Assembly: GCA_944470555.2 (NCBI GenBank)
Contig: OX104130.1
Location: 59,553,491 to 59,617,490, forward strand
DNA length: 64,000 bases
Direction of reading: 5' to 3'
Origin: Heterobilharzia americana
Lineage: Eukaryota; Platyhelminthes; Trematoda; Strigeidida; Schistosomatidae
The notes beneath the pieces are model-generated. The model worked only from the letters and a program-made list of their open reading frames with translations, did not search any database and was not told the DNA's origin. A program made the position numbers and the translations under genes. Numbering within the stretch: position 1 is the first letter of the stretch; each line of letters starts with the position of its first letter. Below are positions 10,074 to 21,774 of the stretch, one piece after another.

Positions 10074-10658
10074 ATGAAGGCAGAACGAAAAAAACAGAGA
10101 GAAAAATGGTCAGATCTTGGTTGTATTGTGTTCACTGAGCTGGAACTCATCGACCTTTGTATGACAACATACTTCCAATTCAATAGCATGATATACAAAC
10201 AGATGAAAGGAACTCCATTGGGATCACCGATATCCAGATTAATAGCAGAAGCAGTGGTGCAGAGACTGGAAGCCATTATTCTACCTGTGATCAAACCAAA
10301 AATTTGGATTCGTTATGTAGACGATACTTTTGTCATCATTAAAAAGGATGATATAGAAAACACCCACAGTTTGATCGACAACGTTTTCAATGACATCAAA
10401 TTCACAATGGAGAAGGAGTCAAACAACCAACTACAATTCCTGGATGTTTTAGTCAGTAGGACAAATGCCGGAAAGCTGGAAACCCAAGTGTACAGGAAGC
10501 CAACACACACTGACCAAGTCTTCAATTACAGTGGCAACGACCCAACAACCCACAAGATCAGTTGCGTGCAAACTCTATTCAAAAGAGCAAGAACACACTG
10601 CAGTACAACAACTTCAAGGAAAAACGAAGAAAATTACTTGATGTCTTTCTTAAGGTAA
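10074..10658 (+). pseudogene. Penelope-like element 1, reverse transcriptase fragment
   Basis: An open frame of 194 codons holding the palm and thumb part of a Penelope-type RT. It shows LCMTTYFQFN near residue 25, the motif B block KGTPLGSPISRLIAE near residue 45, the catalytic YVDD at 10314-10325, and QLQFLDVLV and QVYRKPTHTDQVFNY further on. The N-terminal RT region is missing, so the copy is 5'-truncated near 10074, which lies inside RT and is not a true start codon. The frame is lost near 10600 and coding sense continues in another frame (10562-11377). The intact YVDD and low number of lesions indicate a relatively young copy. Confidence 0.85.
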
Positions 10659-11377
10659 AATGGTTACCCATGAAACTTTATCAGGAGATGCCTATCCCGT
10701 GCATCAACAACTACAAAGTCATCGACAGAAATCAACAAACGCATCATCTTACCATACATAAAGTATACATCATAAATCGTGACAAGAATACTGAGACACT
10801 TGGAATTGGTGTGGCTCATAAACCAACAAATTCCCTCCAAACACTATTATGCAGACCAAAGGATTTGACAACCAAAGAGGACAAACCGAATATCATTTAC
10901 AAAATCAACTGCAATAACTGTAGTCAGCACTACATTGGACAAAGTGGTTGCCCTCTTCGCCTTCGTCTACATGAGCACCAATTGGCCACTGAACGCCAAG
11001 ACATTTCGTCACTCATTTCAGTGCACGTGGATAACTATAGGAATGAGTTCAATTTTGACAATGTAGAAATTTTGGACAGAGGAAACACAAAGAATACCGG
11101 AGAATCCCTAAAAGCTTGGCATTCAGGTCAGTCAGCAATCAACAGATGTAAAGACGTAGACCCGATCTATCAACCAATAAGAAACATGATAGACGACAGA
11201 AAGGTCAGAGGTGTAGCAGAGGAACAGCCAACAGGAAGGTCTATACAATCAATGACACAACAACCGAAGGAAACAACCAATCACAGACCACATTGTCGGA
11301 GTAAGCTACTAAATCACTCATGGAGAGATATTGACAGCTCACTTTATACTGAAGTTAGTGCTGATGATGTCGTCTAG
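10562..11377 (+). pseudogene. Penelope-like element 1, thumb and GIY-YIG endonuclease part
   Basis: A frame of 271 codons that takes over from the RT frame after a single frameshift near 10600. The ATG at 10562 is incidental. Residues about 20-60 are the connecting region (NFKEKRRKLLDVFLK). Residues about 95-150 carry a cysteine pair and the GIY-YIG signature IIYKINCNNCSQHYIGQSG, followed by RLRLHEHQ. The C-terminal third is hydrophilic. GIY-YIG nucleases at this position define the endonuclease-bearing Penelope-like elements, where the enzyme nicks the target for retrotransposition. The frame stays open through the whole nuclease despite the upstream frameshift. The 3' end of the element is not clear; traces may reach 11540. 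Confidence 0.85.
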
Positions 11378-11540
11378 CAAGGCGATGAAAGCTTCAAGAT
11401 TAAATAACCCAGCTCGGAGAACACAATACAACCAAGACCATCCACCTGAGCTTCAAATATTCTCCATTATTTCAAACGGTCAGATCACCACAAATAGTAT
11501 GAAGAGAGAATTCAATATTATCAGGAAAGGTTTACTGTAA

Positions 11541-12045
11541 TTACAAATTTCATACAATTCATCCCCTCCACAAATTGGGATAAAGCAAGAAGGATAATGG
11601 TAGCAGAATTTACATGCATGTATTTCGTAGATTCTCTTCAGTTACTTTACAACCAATAGATTATATAATGTTTATGATGAACAATGTGTTATCTGATGTG
11701 CTACATTAATAAATCAACAAAAATGTTTTCGATATGAGATAGAAGGTAACAGGGATTTAGTTTGACGGATATAGATGAAGTTGTTAAGACTACTCAAAGG
11801 TTAACTATTTATACAGTGACAGAATGAATATTCGAGAAAGATAGCAGAAATAATTATATTTACTTATCCGGATGTATATATAAATAGGACGGGGGTAGTG
11901 AACAATGTTATTCTAGAGTTGGTAAAAGAGGACATCATAGTTAAGTAAACGTAATATTAAGGTTAACAGGTTTTCAGTACACTGAAAAATGAGATGAAGT
12001 GAGTGAAGGTTTTGAAACAGGTTGAAAAATAAAGTGACAAGAAAA
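11541..12045. other. AT-rich gap between two convergent Penelope-like elements
   Basis: It probably includes the 3' ends of both neighbours. No frame or tandem repeat is visible. Confidence 0.5.
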
Positions 12046-12049
12046 AGTC

Positions 12050-12697
12050 AGATCATGCATTCTTGTACTTAAAAAATTAGGAGATTAAAACTTCCAAGGT
12101 AATCAAAGATTGTCATTAGTATCTTTCTGAATACGCTGATCAGGTCAGAGTGTTGAAATTAAAATTGCTTCAACAAACTGCGAAACAGTGGGTTTTTGTT
12201 GTTTATTGATCACATTGAATGACTTAAGTACGTCAACTTCATGCCCAGTATTAAGCCAATGCCAGGCGATTAAACCATTTCATCGCGTGGATATCTTCAG
12301 AAATGTGTACAAGAACCACTCTCTGTACTTCCAATGTATGTGCTTTTGCACGAGCATGTGAATTGGTAGACGAAATTGGAGGTAACAAGAGTCCAGAACT
12401 TTTCCACTTTGAACTGTTTCAATGGGCATCTAGTCTCACATACACAGACTAACCTGGCAGCTGGATAAGTCCTTTTTATTGCAGCACTCAGTCTACGAAT
12501 CAGCCGTGTAGCGACTTCATTCTTTTCGGAAGCAAGGTGTGGATAGACGAGCCTCTTGGCAACTATACTGCACTTAATTCGCTTTTCATCCGTCTTACCG
12601 TACTTGTTAGTGAACTTTTTGGGTAACCATTTTCCCGTAGACAGTTTTCGACAATGGTTAGTTCTTCCACATCTTATGCAAGCTGAATAAACCATTG
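12050..12697 (-). pseudogene. Penelope-like element 2, GIY-YIG end (different family)
   Basis: Minus strand. The frame 12695-12297 holds YPAARLVCVCETRCPL followed by NFVYQFTCSCKSTYIGSTES, the GIY-YIG signature with a C-x-C zinc-like pair. Past a frameshift the other frame continues through IGSTER and VVLVHISEDIHAMKWF to about 12200. The spacing and cysteine pattern differ from element 1, so this is a second Penelope family. RT is absent. The copy starts at 12697 where CR1 sequence ends, and it faces element 1 tail to tail. Confidence 0.75.
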
Positions 12698-12739
12698 CCC
12701 AGAGAGGGAAGACATGAGCAATATAGTCTGCTAAATTAC

Positions 12740-14890
12740 TCGTAAATACTCTCAGTATGACGGCAGTTGATTTCTTCCACCTAATTCGAAATCCAACCAG
12801 ATGAGCGTAAACCGTAGGTTGCTGCCTGTAATATTTCCTTGGAACTGTTGACAGTTTGGACGGAGACTATCTCCGTCGGCAATGGATTCTAGTGCGGGAG
12901 GACTCGAAGAGAGGCGTGGACACACACGAGACTTTGATCCTTGGCGGGCAACCCTTATGAGGTTTTCACGAGGATCAACATGGTGGACACTTGGTAGTAT
13001 TCCTCTGTTCAGGTGGCTCAGGGTATTTAGTGTTTTGTAAGCCATTATCAAATAACCTCATAGCCTTTGATAACTAGGAGAGTATAGGTCTAGGCCCATT
13101 AGTCTCTCCATGTGTGGTTTTTGGCGCATCTCTACAACGCCGTTTGTGGCTCGCCACCGAACTTCCTCCGGGAGGTTTGCTCCCTCTTTCGAGTGTGGTG
13201 GTCCAAAGACGTTGTGCGCCTCCAAAAGAAGTAATATGTTTATCTTGTAGGGTTTAGAAAAGAGTTCTGGGTGAGGACACATAGTTGTCGGCGCACAAAG
13301 TATAGTACGGAGTATGCCTTCGAGGCGTCTCCCGGGTAATTTGTTCCGGTGTTTAATTTCCCTGTCACCATTGAACCCAAGTACCTCCCCGTGGAGCATG
13401 AGAAAGATGTGAACCTCAGAGACAGTAGGATACTTTTCATTGGAAATATGGACCAGCATTTAGCTAGGTTCAATGCCAATTCGTTATTTTTCGCCCACTC
13501 CTCGAATGATTCAACGTCGTCATACAGTGCATTCGATTCCGCCTCGGACGTTACTACTCTCCATAATTTGACATCGCCAACGTAAAGGCGAATTGGTGGG
13601 CTGATATGCAATGGGAGGTCATTCACAAACCGTAGGTAAAACAACCGACCCGCAATTGCTCTTTGTGGTACACTGGACGATGATGCTATCCATATTGAAT
13701 GGACCCTACTGACTTTGGTGCGGAACCTCCTATTGTCTTCGTAGTTCCGCAGCCACGACGGCACCCCATCACACATACTTAACCACGCTATTTTGTGTAT
13801 TAAGATGGTGCATGAAGCTACCAATCAACGGCTTTGGAGAAATCCAGAGAATCACTTGGAGCGGGATCTTCATATCCTAGCATGCTGTACAGTTGTCGCA
13901 GGCTGTCAGAAGGTGGCGGCGTGGGACTTATCCTTCCGGAGGCTGTGCCGAACACCTCTGAGAGCTTGTATTGTGTCCAGGCATTCCCCAGCGCGGTCGT
14001 TCATCATGCTTTCCACAGCATTTGACATTACTGGTAAAAGTATTGCGGGTCTGTAGCAGTTCGGGTTCTGCCTGTCTAGTCCACTGAAGATAAGGGGGAG
14101 GATGGCATGTTTTCACTTCCACTGGAGCGTTTGTTTAGGTACGTAGTGTTAAAAATTTGTGCCGTGAGTTTTCTGGTACTGGCGCATTGTCTCAACATAG
14201 ATGGGTGAATGTTGTCGCACCCTTTGGACTTCTCCCCACCTAGCTTTGATAGCTTATCAGGAACGACAGCACGGGTAGTCTTTGGTTTGCATAACTCTGT
14301 TGCATGGGATCATGTTGGTCGCTATTCAAACTGTGGGTACCCAGGCCTGCGTGATAGGATTTTGGGCTTTGTGTCAAAGCTGACGATTAACATTTTGGTG
14401 ATCTGCTGTTCAGAGACATTTTCTCCACCCCAACCTTTGATGACGCATGCTCCTTCGACATGAATCAATAAAGGTTTCTGATGTTTACCTCAACTACCTG
14501 GACGAGGTTTGACTGGAACAGCCTACTGTCTTCACACCTTGATGTTATATCGACATTGTAGGGCTGTGCATGTGTCACGATCTTGCGCTTCTCCGGAAAG
14601 CCCCCATTATTGCCATGCTTTCGTCTTGACCTTCAGAGGACTGTCACTGCCTCGTTTCAGCCATGGAGTCCACTTCCTGGATGCTGTTACCATCAAGGAT
14701 ACGTTTCCAAAGATAGACCCTTTTGTGATATCTCTTACTGGCCCCCGGTGCAGGCTGCTACAGATGCAGCCTACTGAACACAAGGTCAGAAGTAGAAGGG
14801 GAGCGGGCGTAGGTTTGCACCACTCGCCATCTAGTACAATGGTTTCAGCTTCAAAATCAAGTGGAAAGACTTCACAAAAGTTGGTGATAG
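12740..14890 (-). pseudogene. CR1-clade LINE copy 1, degenerate RT
   Basis: Minus strand, read from about 14480 down. RT finger blocks include KSKGCDNIHPSMLRQCA near 14230 and NCYRPAILLPVMSNAVESM near 14060. Motif A, SLDFSKAVDW, is near 13840. Motif B, VPQRAIAGRLFYLRFVNDLP, is near 13670-13610. Motif C reads YVGD where YADD is expected, so the catalytic site is lost. The C-terminal block MERLMGLDLYSPSYQRLRGD is near 13110-13060. Frames shift several times. The 14480-14890 part is weakly coding on the same strand and may be the preceding endonuclease. The 3' end is near 12740, next to Penelope element 2. Confidence 0.8.
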
Positions 14891-14894
14891 ACAG

Positions 14895-17130
14895 TTCATG
14901 TTCAACATCCAGAACGAACTTAACCTAAGGAGGAAACGACAAAGGACATCTTCACGTCAGCCATCAGGACAAAATAGGAGATATTGAGCAACATCCCTGA
15001 AGAACACTGAGTAGAAGAACACTGGAACTCTCTGAGAGACGCGGAAGAAAACCTGCATAACCGTATTAAAGAGGAAAAAAGAAAGACAAGGAATGGATCC
15101 CCGTGGATACATGGAAGCTAATAAAGCAGGGAGAGAACGATGGCAAAGCAGAAGATGAACCAGTGCAGTGCAGTGGGAGGATGAACAACGAGAAGAACTG
15201 GGTACAACATATCAAACACTACACTGGACAAAGAAGTGAAGAAGAGTGCGTGCAAAGACAAACTACACTTCTATGACACATTGGCAAGTGAAGCGGAACA
15301 GACTGCAGGTAAAAGAGATAGAGACCTGACAACATTATATCAAACAACCAGGTTACTATCTGGGAAGAGATCAACTCAGATGAAACCAACGAAAGATAGC
15401 AAAGGAAACCTAGTTACCATCAATGAGGAGAAGCAAGGGTAACAAAACGATGGATGGACCACTTCGAAATTTCTTGAGTCGACCAACAAGACCACCTCCT
15501 GTAACTCGTCCACAAATTCCACCAGCAGCCCGGCCACACAATTATCAACGAACACAAGCCCTCCGACAAATGCCGAAGTCCCGAACGCCATGAAGTTACT
15601 GAATTCCGGGAAATCAGAAGGACCAAATGAAATTCTTCCGGGAGCACTGAAAACAGACGCAGAGACAACAGCGAACATGCTCACACCACTACTGCACAAG
15701 GTTTGGTAGGAAGGAAAGGTACCTGCCCACTGGGTGGAAGAAGAGCTACCTTGTCAAACTTCCAAGGAAGGGAGACCTAAGTCTTTGCCAGAACTGGCGT
15801 GGAATCATGCTGCTGTCAACCACAAGCAAAATATTACACTGCATCATCCTGGAGAGACTTAAACATCCTCTAGACTCAAAACTACAACCGGAACAGGCCA
15901 GCTGGCTGGTTTCAGAGATAACAAATCATGTGTGGATCAAGTTGAAACACTACGCTACGCAACGTCATAGAATGGGGCACTAAATGGCAGTCAACTCTCA
16001 ACCTCAACTTCGTCGATTCTGAATGGCCTCCGATAGCGGCGACTGGCAGGTGATTCAACACCAGGGTTTTAGTGTCACAAACCTTTATCACCCTCATTCA
16101 ACAACTATATGATGACGTCACATGCCAAGTAGCTCACAATGGAAAGCTCAGTGACGCCTTCAAAGTGAAGTCAGTAGCAGGACAAGGCTGTCCACCATCA
16201 CCAACGATCTTCGTGATTGCGGTCAACTGGATCATACAGCAAACTGTGAAGAGCTGTGAAAAGATGGGCAAGTGCTGGATCGATAAAACACGCCAGAAGA
16301 TTTGGACCTCTCCAGTGATTTGTGTCCGATATCCCGCAAACTCGGAGATATACAGGCGAAAACCAACAAGTTGACAGAGGGGGCAGCGAAGACGGGTTTT
16401 CCCTCAGGCGAACGTAGAGAGGGTAGAGGGGATGAAGATACCTGACCAACAACAACAGAAACAAACACCAATCACCACTAATGGGAGAAATCTGAAGGAA
16501 GTTGTTTCTCTCACCTACCAGGCGGCATCGTTTCAACTACCGCGGATGAGGATATCAAAACCAGGATAGGAAAGGCAATACAGGCCTTCATCAGTCTGAA
16601 ATCAGTTCGAAGATCTACTGCACTCCACTCCACTCAGCATAAAGCGCGAACAGGATCCGGATTTTCAACACCAACGACAAATCAGTGCTTCTACATGGTT
16701 CAGAAACTTGGCGCACCGCGAAAAGCAGTCCAAACAAACTACACATATACAACACAAAAACAGCTGCCGTCTGCGCTCACTCGATACTGAAGATCAGATG
16801 GCTAGAATAATGAGAACAAGTGACAAGGAACTTTGGCAACGAACCAACCAAGAACCTATTGCTCAACGAATATGTAAAAGAAGGTTGAGATGGCTTGGAT
16901 TGGTCACACACTGAGAAGACCAATTGGAGACATCACGCCCCAGGCCAGCCTTCGAGTGGAATCCAAGGGGTAAACGGAGAGTTAGGTGTCGGAGGGTGAC
17001 AAGGAGGAGATTGTGTAAGGAAGGAATGAAAGCTCCTGGGCAGTCGCGAAGCTAAGTTGAAAAGACTGCAGAGAAGTTAGTAAAATGGAGACGCGCTTCC
17101 ACAAGGAACCCAAGGGTCAAATAATAAATG
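14895..17130 (+). pseudogene. RTE-clade LINE copy B
   Basis: The longest copy of the family seen at 3095. It begins in the linker between endonuclease and RT, where lysine-rich frames start near 14940. It runs through the RT fingers (SGKSEGPNEILPGAL near 15610 and GDLSLCQNWRGIML near 15770), then QQLYDDVTCQVAHNGKLSDAF and GQGCPPSPTIF, and ends in ASTRNPRVK just before 17130. The motif C position reads LSSD in place of FADD, so the RT is dead. There are at least five frame changes. The tail is GGGTCAAATAATAAATG. Confidence 0.82.
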
Positions 17131-18770
17131 ATATATGGTGCTTGTCAGCCGATAAGGGGCGCCAATCTATTAGCCTCTGAGGAACTGACAGACACTGATT
17201 CGTTCCCCCGTGGTTTGCCGTTATGTGACAAGAGCAAGGGTGGGTTCTTTCCACAATAAATTTCCACTGATTACCGGATGCAACATTACCACAGCGTGGC
17301 CACTGCTTTCGAGAGGAGTTTGAGCCTGGATGCTTTCAACAATTGGTCACCGGCTGGCAGATAACCCGGTTTGGATGGTTTTACCGCCTGACCTCCAGCA
17401 GGCGTTGCCGTTAACCTTCCCGATCAGCCCAGTGACTTGTGTGGCGTTTAGCAGGTTGACATTAAACTTCCGACCCGGAGTTGTGCTGCCCTGTCGTAGA
17501 CTGAGGGTTGGGCCGTTGTGGTCACCGGCAGTTAAGATCTGGTCCTACCTCATAGTCGACACTGTGAACATTACGTGGTGTAATTTTTGGTTGTGTTCCG
17601 CATTGTTACTAGGGGACCTAAAGACCTCACCTTCTGGGCAGTTCATGTCTGACCGTGAAGTGGCACCAGTTTGGGTCTGGGAGTTAATTCGACATAGTGC
17701 AAGTCATTTGTCCACTTTCGAACCAGCTATCTTTGCCCATTGTAAACCTTCGCCCTCCAACCACGTCGTCGCTCTCTCTCTCTAGAACGAGCAACGTCAT
17801 GTATGTTCGCCTTGGTGTCGCCAATGTCCGGCGATAACCCGGCTTCCGCAACGAGTTGGGGACAGAGGGATCGGAGCCCCAACATTTTGCCTCGAAACCT
17901 CCCCACGTCGTTGTACCAACATTTGGAAATACTTCTCACGAAGTGAGACGTCTCTGGGTTAACTAACAGCACAAGTTTGGATGCGGTGAAGGCTTTTACT
18001 GACCAGCCGGCTTCGACAGAGCTGGCCCAGTTAGTTGCTTTCCCACGCTGCCTGGTGCTGTCAGTGCCGGATGTAGGTCGCTGGTTTGACCCTCAACCCG
18101 TCGGTGGAGGGTGATGACGACCTGAGGACGAAGAGTAACCGCTGTTTTCTGCTGTCACAGCGTTCTAAGTCCGCTTTCATAACGGCAAGTAGTTCCGTCT
18201 ATGGTGCTCCTTACTTTATACCACATCTCTAGCACGGCAGTTAGAACCTCTGGGGAGTTGAAGTTGGTGGCCTGAATGAGGCCACAGTCGACAGGTGCGG
18301 AAAACGTGGCAATTTGTCAACTTTCACCGCCGCAACTACACTCAATCCCTTCCATACTGATAACCACTCTAATTGTTGGACGTCATGGACGCACGTATCT
18401 CCTTGGGTACCAGTCGCCAGTTCAGGTGGTCGATGGATAAACATGGTTGTGAGGCCCAGTGTACCGGGCGCTTCCCGAGATGTCTCTTTCACCACTCATG
18501 ATCGCTTAGATCCAGCCCTAATTCTGGATGACCTGTTGAAAAATAGCGCACACGAAACAAAGTAGAGCCTTTTGACCCCCCCCTCCCACCGGTCGAGCCA
18601 AGGGTCCCTCGAATTGGCGGGGGCTTCTCCAGCGGTAACTAGGTACCTTTATACGGTGGATACAGTATTGCCTTGAGGGAGCCTAGACCTAGCATGACAC
18701 ATAGGGAGTCAAACTGCTCTCCGTCAAACATGCATTCACGCTCCAGAGGGCTGTCATTGCAAACAGAAAA

Positions 18771-18851
18771 GTCAAACGAAATGACAGAGTTTGATCGCCC
18801 TGCTGAGTTTACATCGTCTGGGGCTATTGGCAGGCTTCCGTGGATAATCCA
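18771..18851 (+). repeat. 81 bp direct repeat, copy 1
   Basis: From GTCAAACGAAATGACAGAG to CTTCCGTGGATAATCCA, nearly identical to 19577-19657 (I see one mismatch, GCTGAG against GCGGAG). On the minus strand it codes WIIHGSLPIAPDDVNSAGRS in an open frame. The flanks of the two copies differ. Confidence 0.85.
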
Positions 18852-19576
18852 GGCTTTATGCCTACCCCAACTCATTAATCGTGTCGCTGGCTTGGCTGCA
18901 GGACTTAGGGTGGACGCGGTAGTCCCTGGCAGGGGTAGCCTTCTGTTCGATTTTGGACCACGCAGAGCTATTAGGTTCGGCGGGCCATTTCTGACAGCCT
19001 TTGCAAGGTGAGCCCCTTTTGTGGTTGTAGTTTGGATGGATAACTGCCTTTTTGCCGGCTACTGGGTGGAATTTAGCAGCCAATTAATATGAGCCCAGTG
19101 CTAGGAACTATCTCGGTCAACACTGTGGATAAGTGAGTCAAAACTACGTGGGTGGATGACTCATCACAAAAGTGTAGTACTGATTTGGCTCTTCTTCTCC
19201 CTCTCAGAGGTGCACTTACCTGTTGTACTCAGAGGCTGCACCAGTTTTGGTTACATTGAGAGCACATTTGTGACATTCGTGACCATGTCTGTGAGGTTTG
19301 GCCGAGTGTTTTCTTCTTGCTCTCTAACTTTTCCGCTTGGAGGTTTTCACCGGTGGGTCGAGACAGGTTCCAGGTGTGCGAATACAGTCTGCGTTTTCTT
19401 GATCACGGACGGAGACATCCACAGCGCTCTGTGGGTCGGGATGTTGGATAACTTGGAGTGTTGGAGGTCATGGCTGTTCGGTTGGGTCTGACCTGGGTGG
19501 TGTCACTTTTTGACACCTCTTAGCTCTATCCCTGGTTACCGCTGAGGATAGGATGGTCGGTAACCGTAGTGAAGCT

Positions 19577-19657
19577 GTCAAACGAAATGACAGAGTTTGA
19601 TCGCCCTGCGGAGTTTACATCGTCTGGGGCTATTGGCAGGCTTCCGTGGATAATCCA
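19577..19657 (+). repeat. 81 bp direct repeat, copy 2
   Basis: Second copy of the 81 bp unit, 806 bp from the first. It lies next to a junction where the minus-strand frame (19756-19526) continues into unrelated sequence. A recent local duplication or template switching during retrotransposition would explain it. Confidence 0.85.
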
Positions 19658-20297
19658 TGCGGAGTTCTGAGTGCAGAACCCCATCAAACAGAGGAACAAG
19701 GGAGAATAGCACTCATAATATAGTGCGACCGCACAGCACTGTAGGTTTGGGCCCACCAGTGGAAAGCCTTGATGTTAAAACTGATACCGAGCGAAGGGTT
19801 GGGATACATAAAGTCATGTCTGAAAAGAAAGCTGACAAGAAAAGGGGATCAGTTATCGCATATAACACCCTCTGACCAACACGGAAGGAAACACTGCAAT
19901 AAAAACTTCGATCCACTCTTAATACACAAAGAATGAAAACAAGCCGAAAGACGGAAAAATGGGAGCGTTAGGAAAAGTAGTGAGACGTACGGAAAGACAG
20001 TAACGAGTGGCCAGGTTACGAAGAATGAAAGGGTAGATTCCTCTCCCCTCAATATCATTTGCAACGCGTGTGATGGATTTAGCCATCCTTGGAGAGTGTG
20101 GGGCAGGGTTTCAAATTTAAGGGTGGAAGAGATGAGCCTAGTCGCCGAGTAACGCAGTATAGTTATTCGTGTCCTGTTCGTCCTTTGCCCGAATGGGCCA
20201 AGTCTCTGCTGGTGAAAACCGCCTGTACTCCTGCGTCGCCTGCTACGCGCTAGTCAAATATACGTGACTGTCAACAGGGGGTAAGTGACGCTGAATT

Positions 20298-20759
20298 ATG
20301 AAGGATTCGTTGGATGCACCTGCAGTCGAAAATAGTCCCCCAAAATCAACAGCCGATGGTCCGATGAGTATCAGCATTGGTGATGACCTTTATAATTGTA
20401 ACGGGTTCGCTAAGCTGAAGGCTCACGGTCAGGTTTCTATGTCATTCGGTACGTCGTCCTGCATGCACGTTATCCTTGAACGAGCCAGTCAGAAACTATT
20501 GGAATTTTGGCACGCATGTAACGTACACCATTCCGCCAGGCTACCCTGTTTTGTCCTTCCATCACCTAGCACCCGCAGGTTTATAACTAGTGGCGGGCCT
20601 TTACGCCCGCCAAGCTGGCGCAAGATCAGTCCGTATACATCCGACCTTCATAGCGGGAGGAGCGATGTCTATTTTGTTCAACATGCTGTCTTTGGACCAG
20701 CCGCATTTATGACCAGACTGGTGGATGGTGTGGTTCAGAGATACTTAGGTGGCAACTAA
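20298..20759 (+). CDS. Hypothetical 153-codon ORF in the GC-rich block
   Basis: An ATG-started open frame, the longest unexplained one in the block. The N-terminal 45 residues are hydrophilic (KDSLDAPAVENSPPKSTADG), and no membrane span or known motif is visible. It ends just before an AT-rich change at 20760. It could be a gag/ORF1 remnant or a chance frame in GC-rich DNA. Codon use does not settle it. I do not recognise a function. Confidence 0.25.
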   Translation: MKDSLDAPAVENSPPKSTADGPMSISIGDDLYNCNGFAKLKAHGQVSMSFGTSSCMHVILERASQKLLEFWHACNVHHSARLPCFVLPSPSTRRFITSGGPLRPPSWRKISPYTSDLHSGRSDVYFVQHAVFGPAAFMTRLVDGVVQRYLGGN

Positions 20760-21770
20760 TCGCCCTTAGGTATGCACTGACTAACCACTTTCGAGAATAT
20801 AAATTACAAAGCAGTTATAAAGGAAGATGACACTTTATTCATTTACAATTTATTTACCATTTACGGGGTCTGTCTCATACGAGGAAAAAAATTATCTAAG
20901 TTTTCAACAAGTTTTTCACCTTCGAAACTACACCAGCACATATATTGCTGCTTATCTACATGAGGCAGTAACGTATCCTCCAGTGATCATCTTAAGGGTC
21001 TTAGAAACCTTTCTGGTTGACCCCATATGTTTTCGATATTGTTTCTGTGGACTTCAGTTGTGCAATCAACTAACCGCTTCAAATGAACACTAACTTGGCG
21101 AGGGGAATCAATACTAGATGGACTTAATGGGTGACTTTCACCTCAACATCCTTGGTTTGACTGGCCGCCCCCAAGGCTAATCCGCCGTCAGTGTTGACTC
21201 AAGCAAATATGGCTACCTACACCACGCCATGTACCTTAAGGTAAACTGCCTTGGAAATCGACAGAAAGTGTAAACATGGCTTGGGATTCTCGACACAGAG
21301 AGGAGGATCTCGGATTACGGGCCCCACAACCTGATTTCCAAGGCTGCGGTAAATTCTCATTATGGGGTTAATAAAAACGCAAACAAAGTTCCAGAACTCG
21401 TTCAAAATACATGGCAAAAAGTGTTTTGAAGACGCTTCAAAAATTATAAAAATTGGGGAAACGTGCACACAAAGGCGCTATGATATCTATCATTGTAATC
21501 GTTTGGACATCACTTCATAGTTCTGCACCTTATATTAATAGAGGTTTCCCCCAGTTCAGGCCAGCAGAAACGCGCATTATCGGATACGGGTTGGTCAAGG
21601 CTGATATCGAGTGGATCTCCCAGCGGTTTCTTGTATTAACCCCCTCTCGTGCGTTTCTTTCTGTTGCTTGAGTCTCACCAAGGAGGCGCAGATGGAGGCT
21701 TTGGCCCATCAACCATCACTGCGGGAAGGGTGGCACCCATGCGCAAAGTTCTCTCGCCCCGTCCTTGTCA
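20760..21770. other. Unclassified sequence between GC-rich block and RTE copy C
   Basis: Mixed composition. Short open frames (for example 20827-21093) lack any recognisable domain. It may hold more retroelement debris. Confidence 0.4.
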
Positions 21771-21774
21771 ATAG

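Larger units (their letters stand above)
17131..20290. other. GC-rich block, probably retroelement-derived, not classified
   Basis: Markedly richer in GC than the flanks of the window and composed like the neighbouring LINEs. Reading frames of 60-150 codons occur on both strands, but none shows a domain I recognise. Minus-strand frames near 19080-18640 contain a CxxC pair (CKGCQKW) and phrases repeated at 19577. The best guess is 5' UTR and ORF1 material of minus-strand LINEs, rearranged. I found no LTR pair and no RT or integrase motif. Confidence 0.4.

Noticed and set aside
9971..10294. 107-codon minus-strand ORF
   Set aside because: It is the antisense shadow of the Penelope RT frame.
13793..14056. 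Plus-strand ORFs over the CR1 copy
   Set aside because: They oppose the CR1 RT blocks, which have recognisable motifs on the minus strand.
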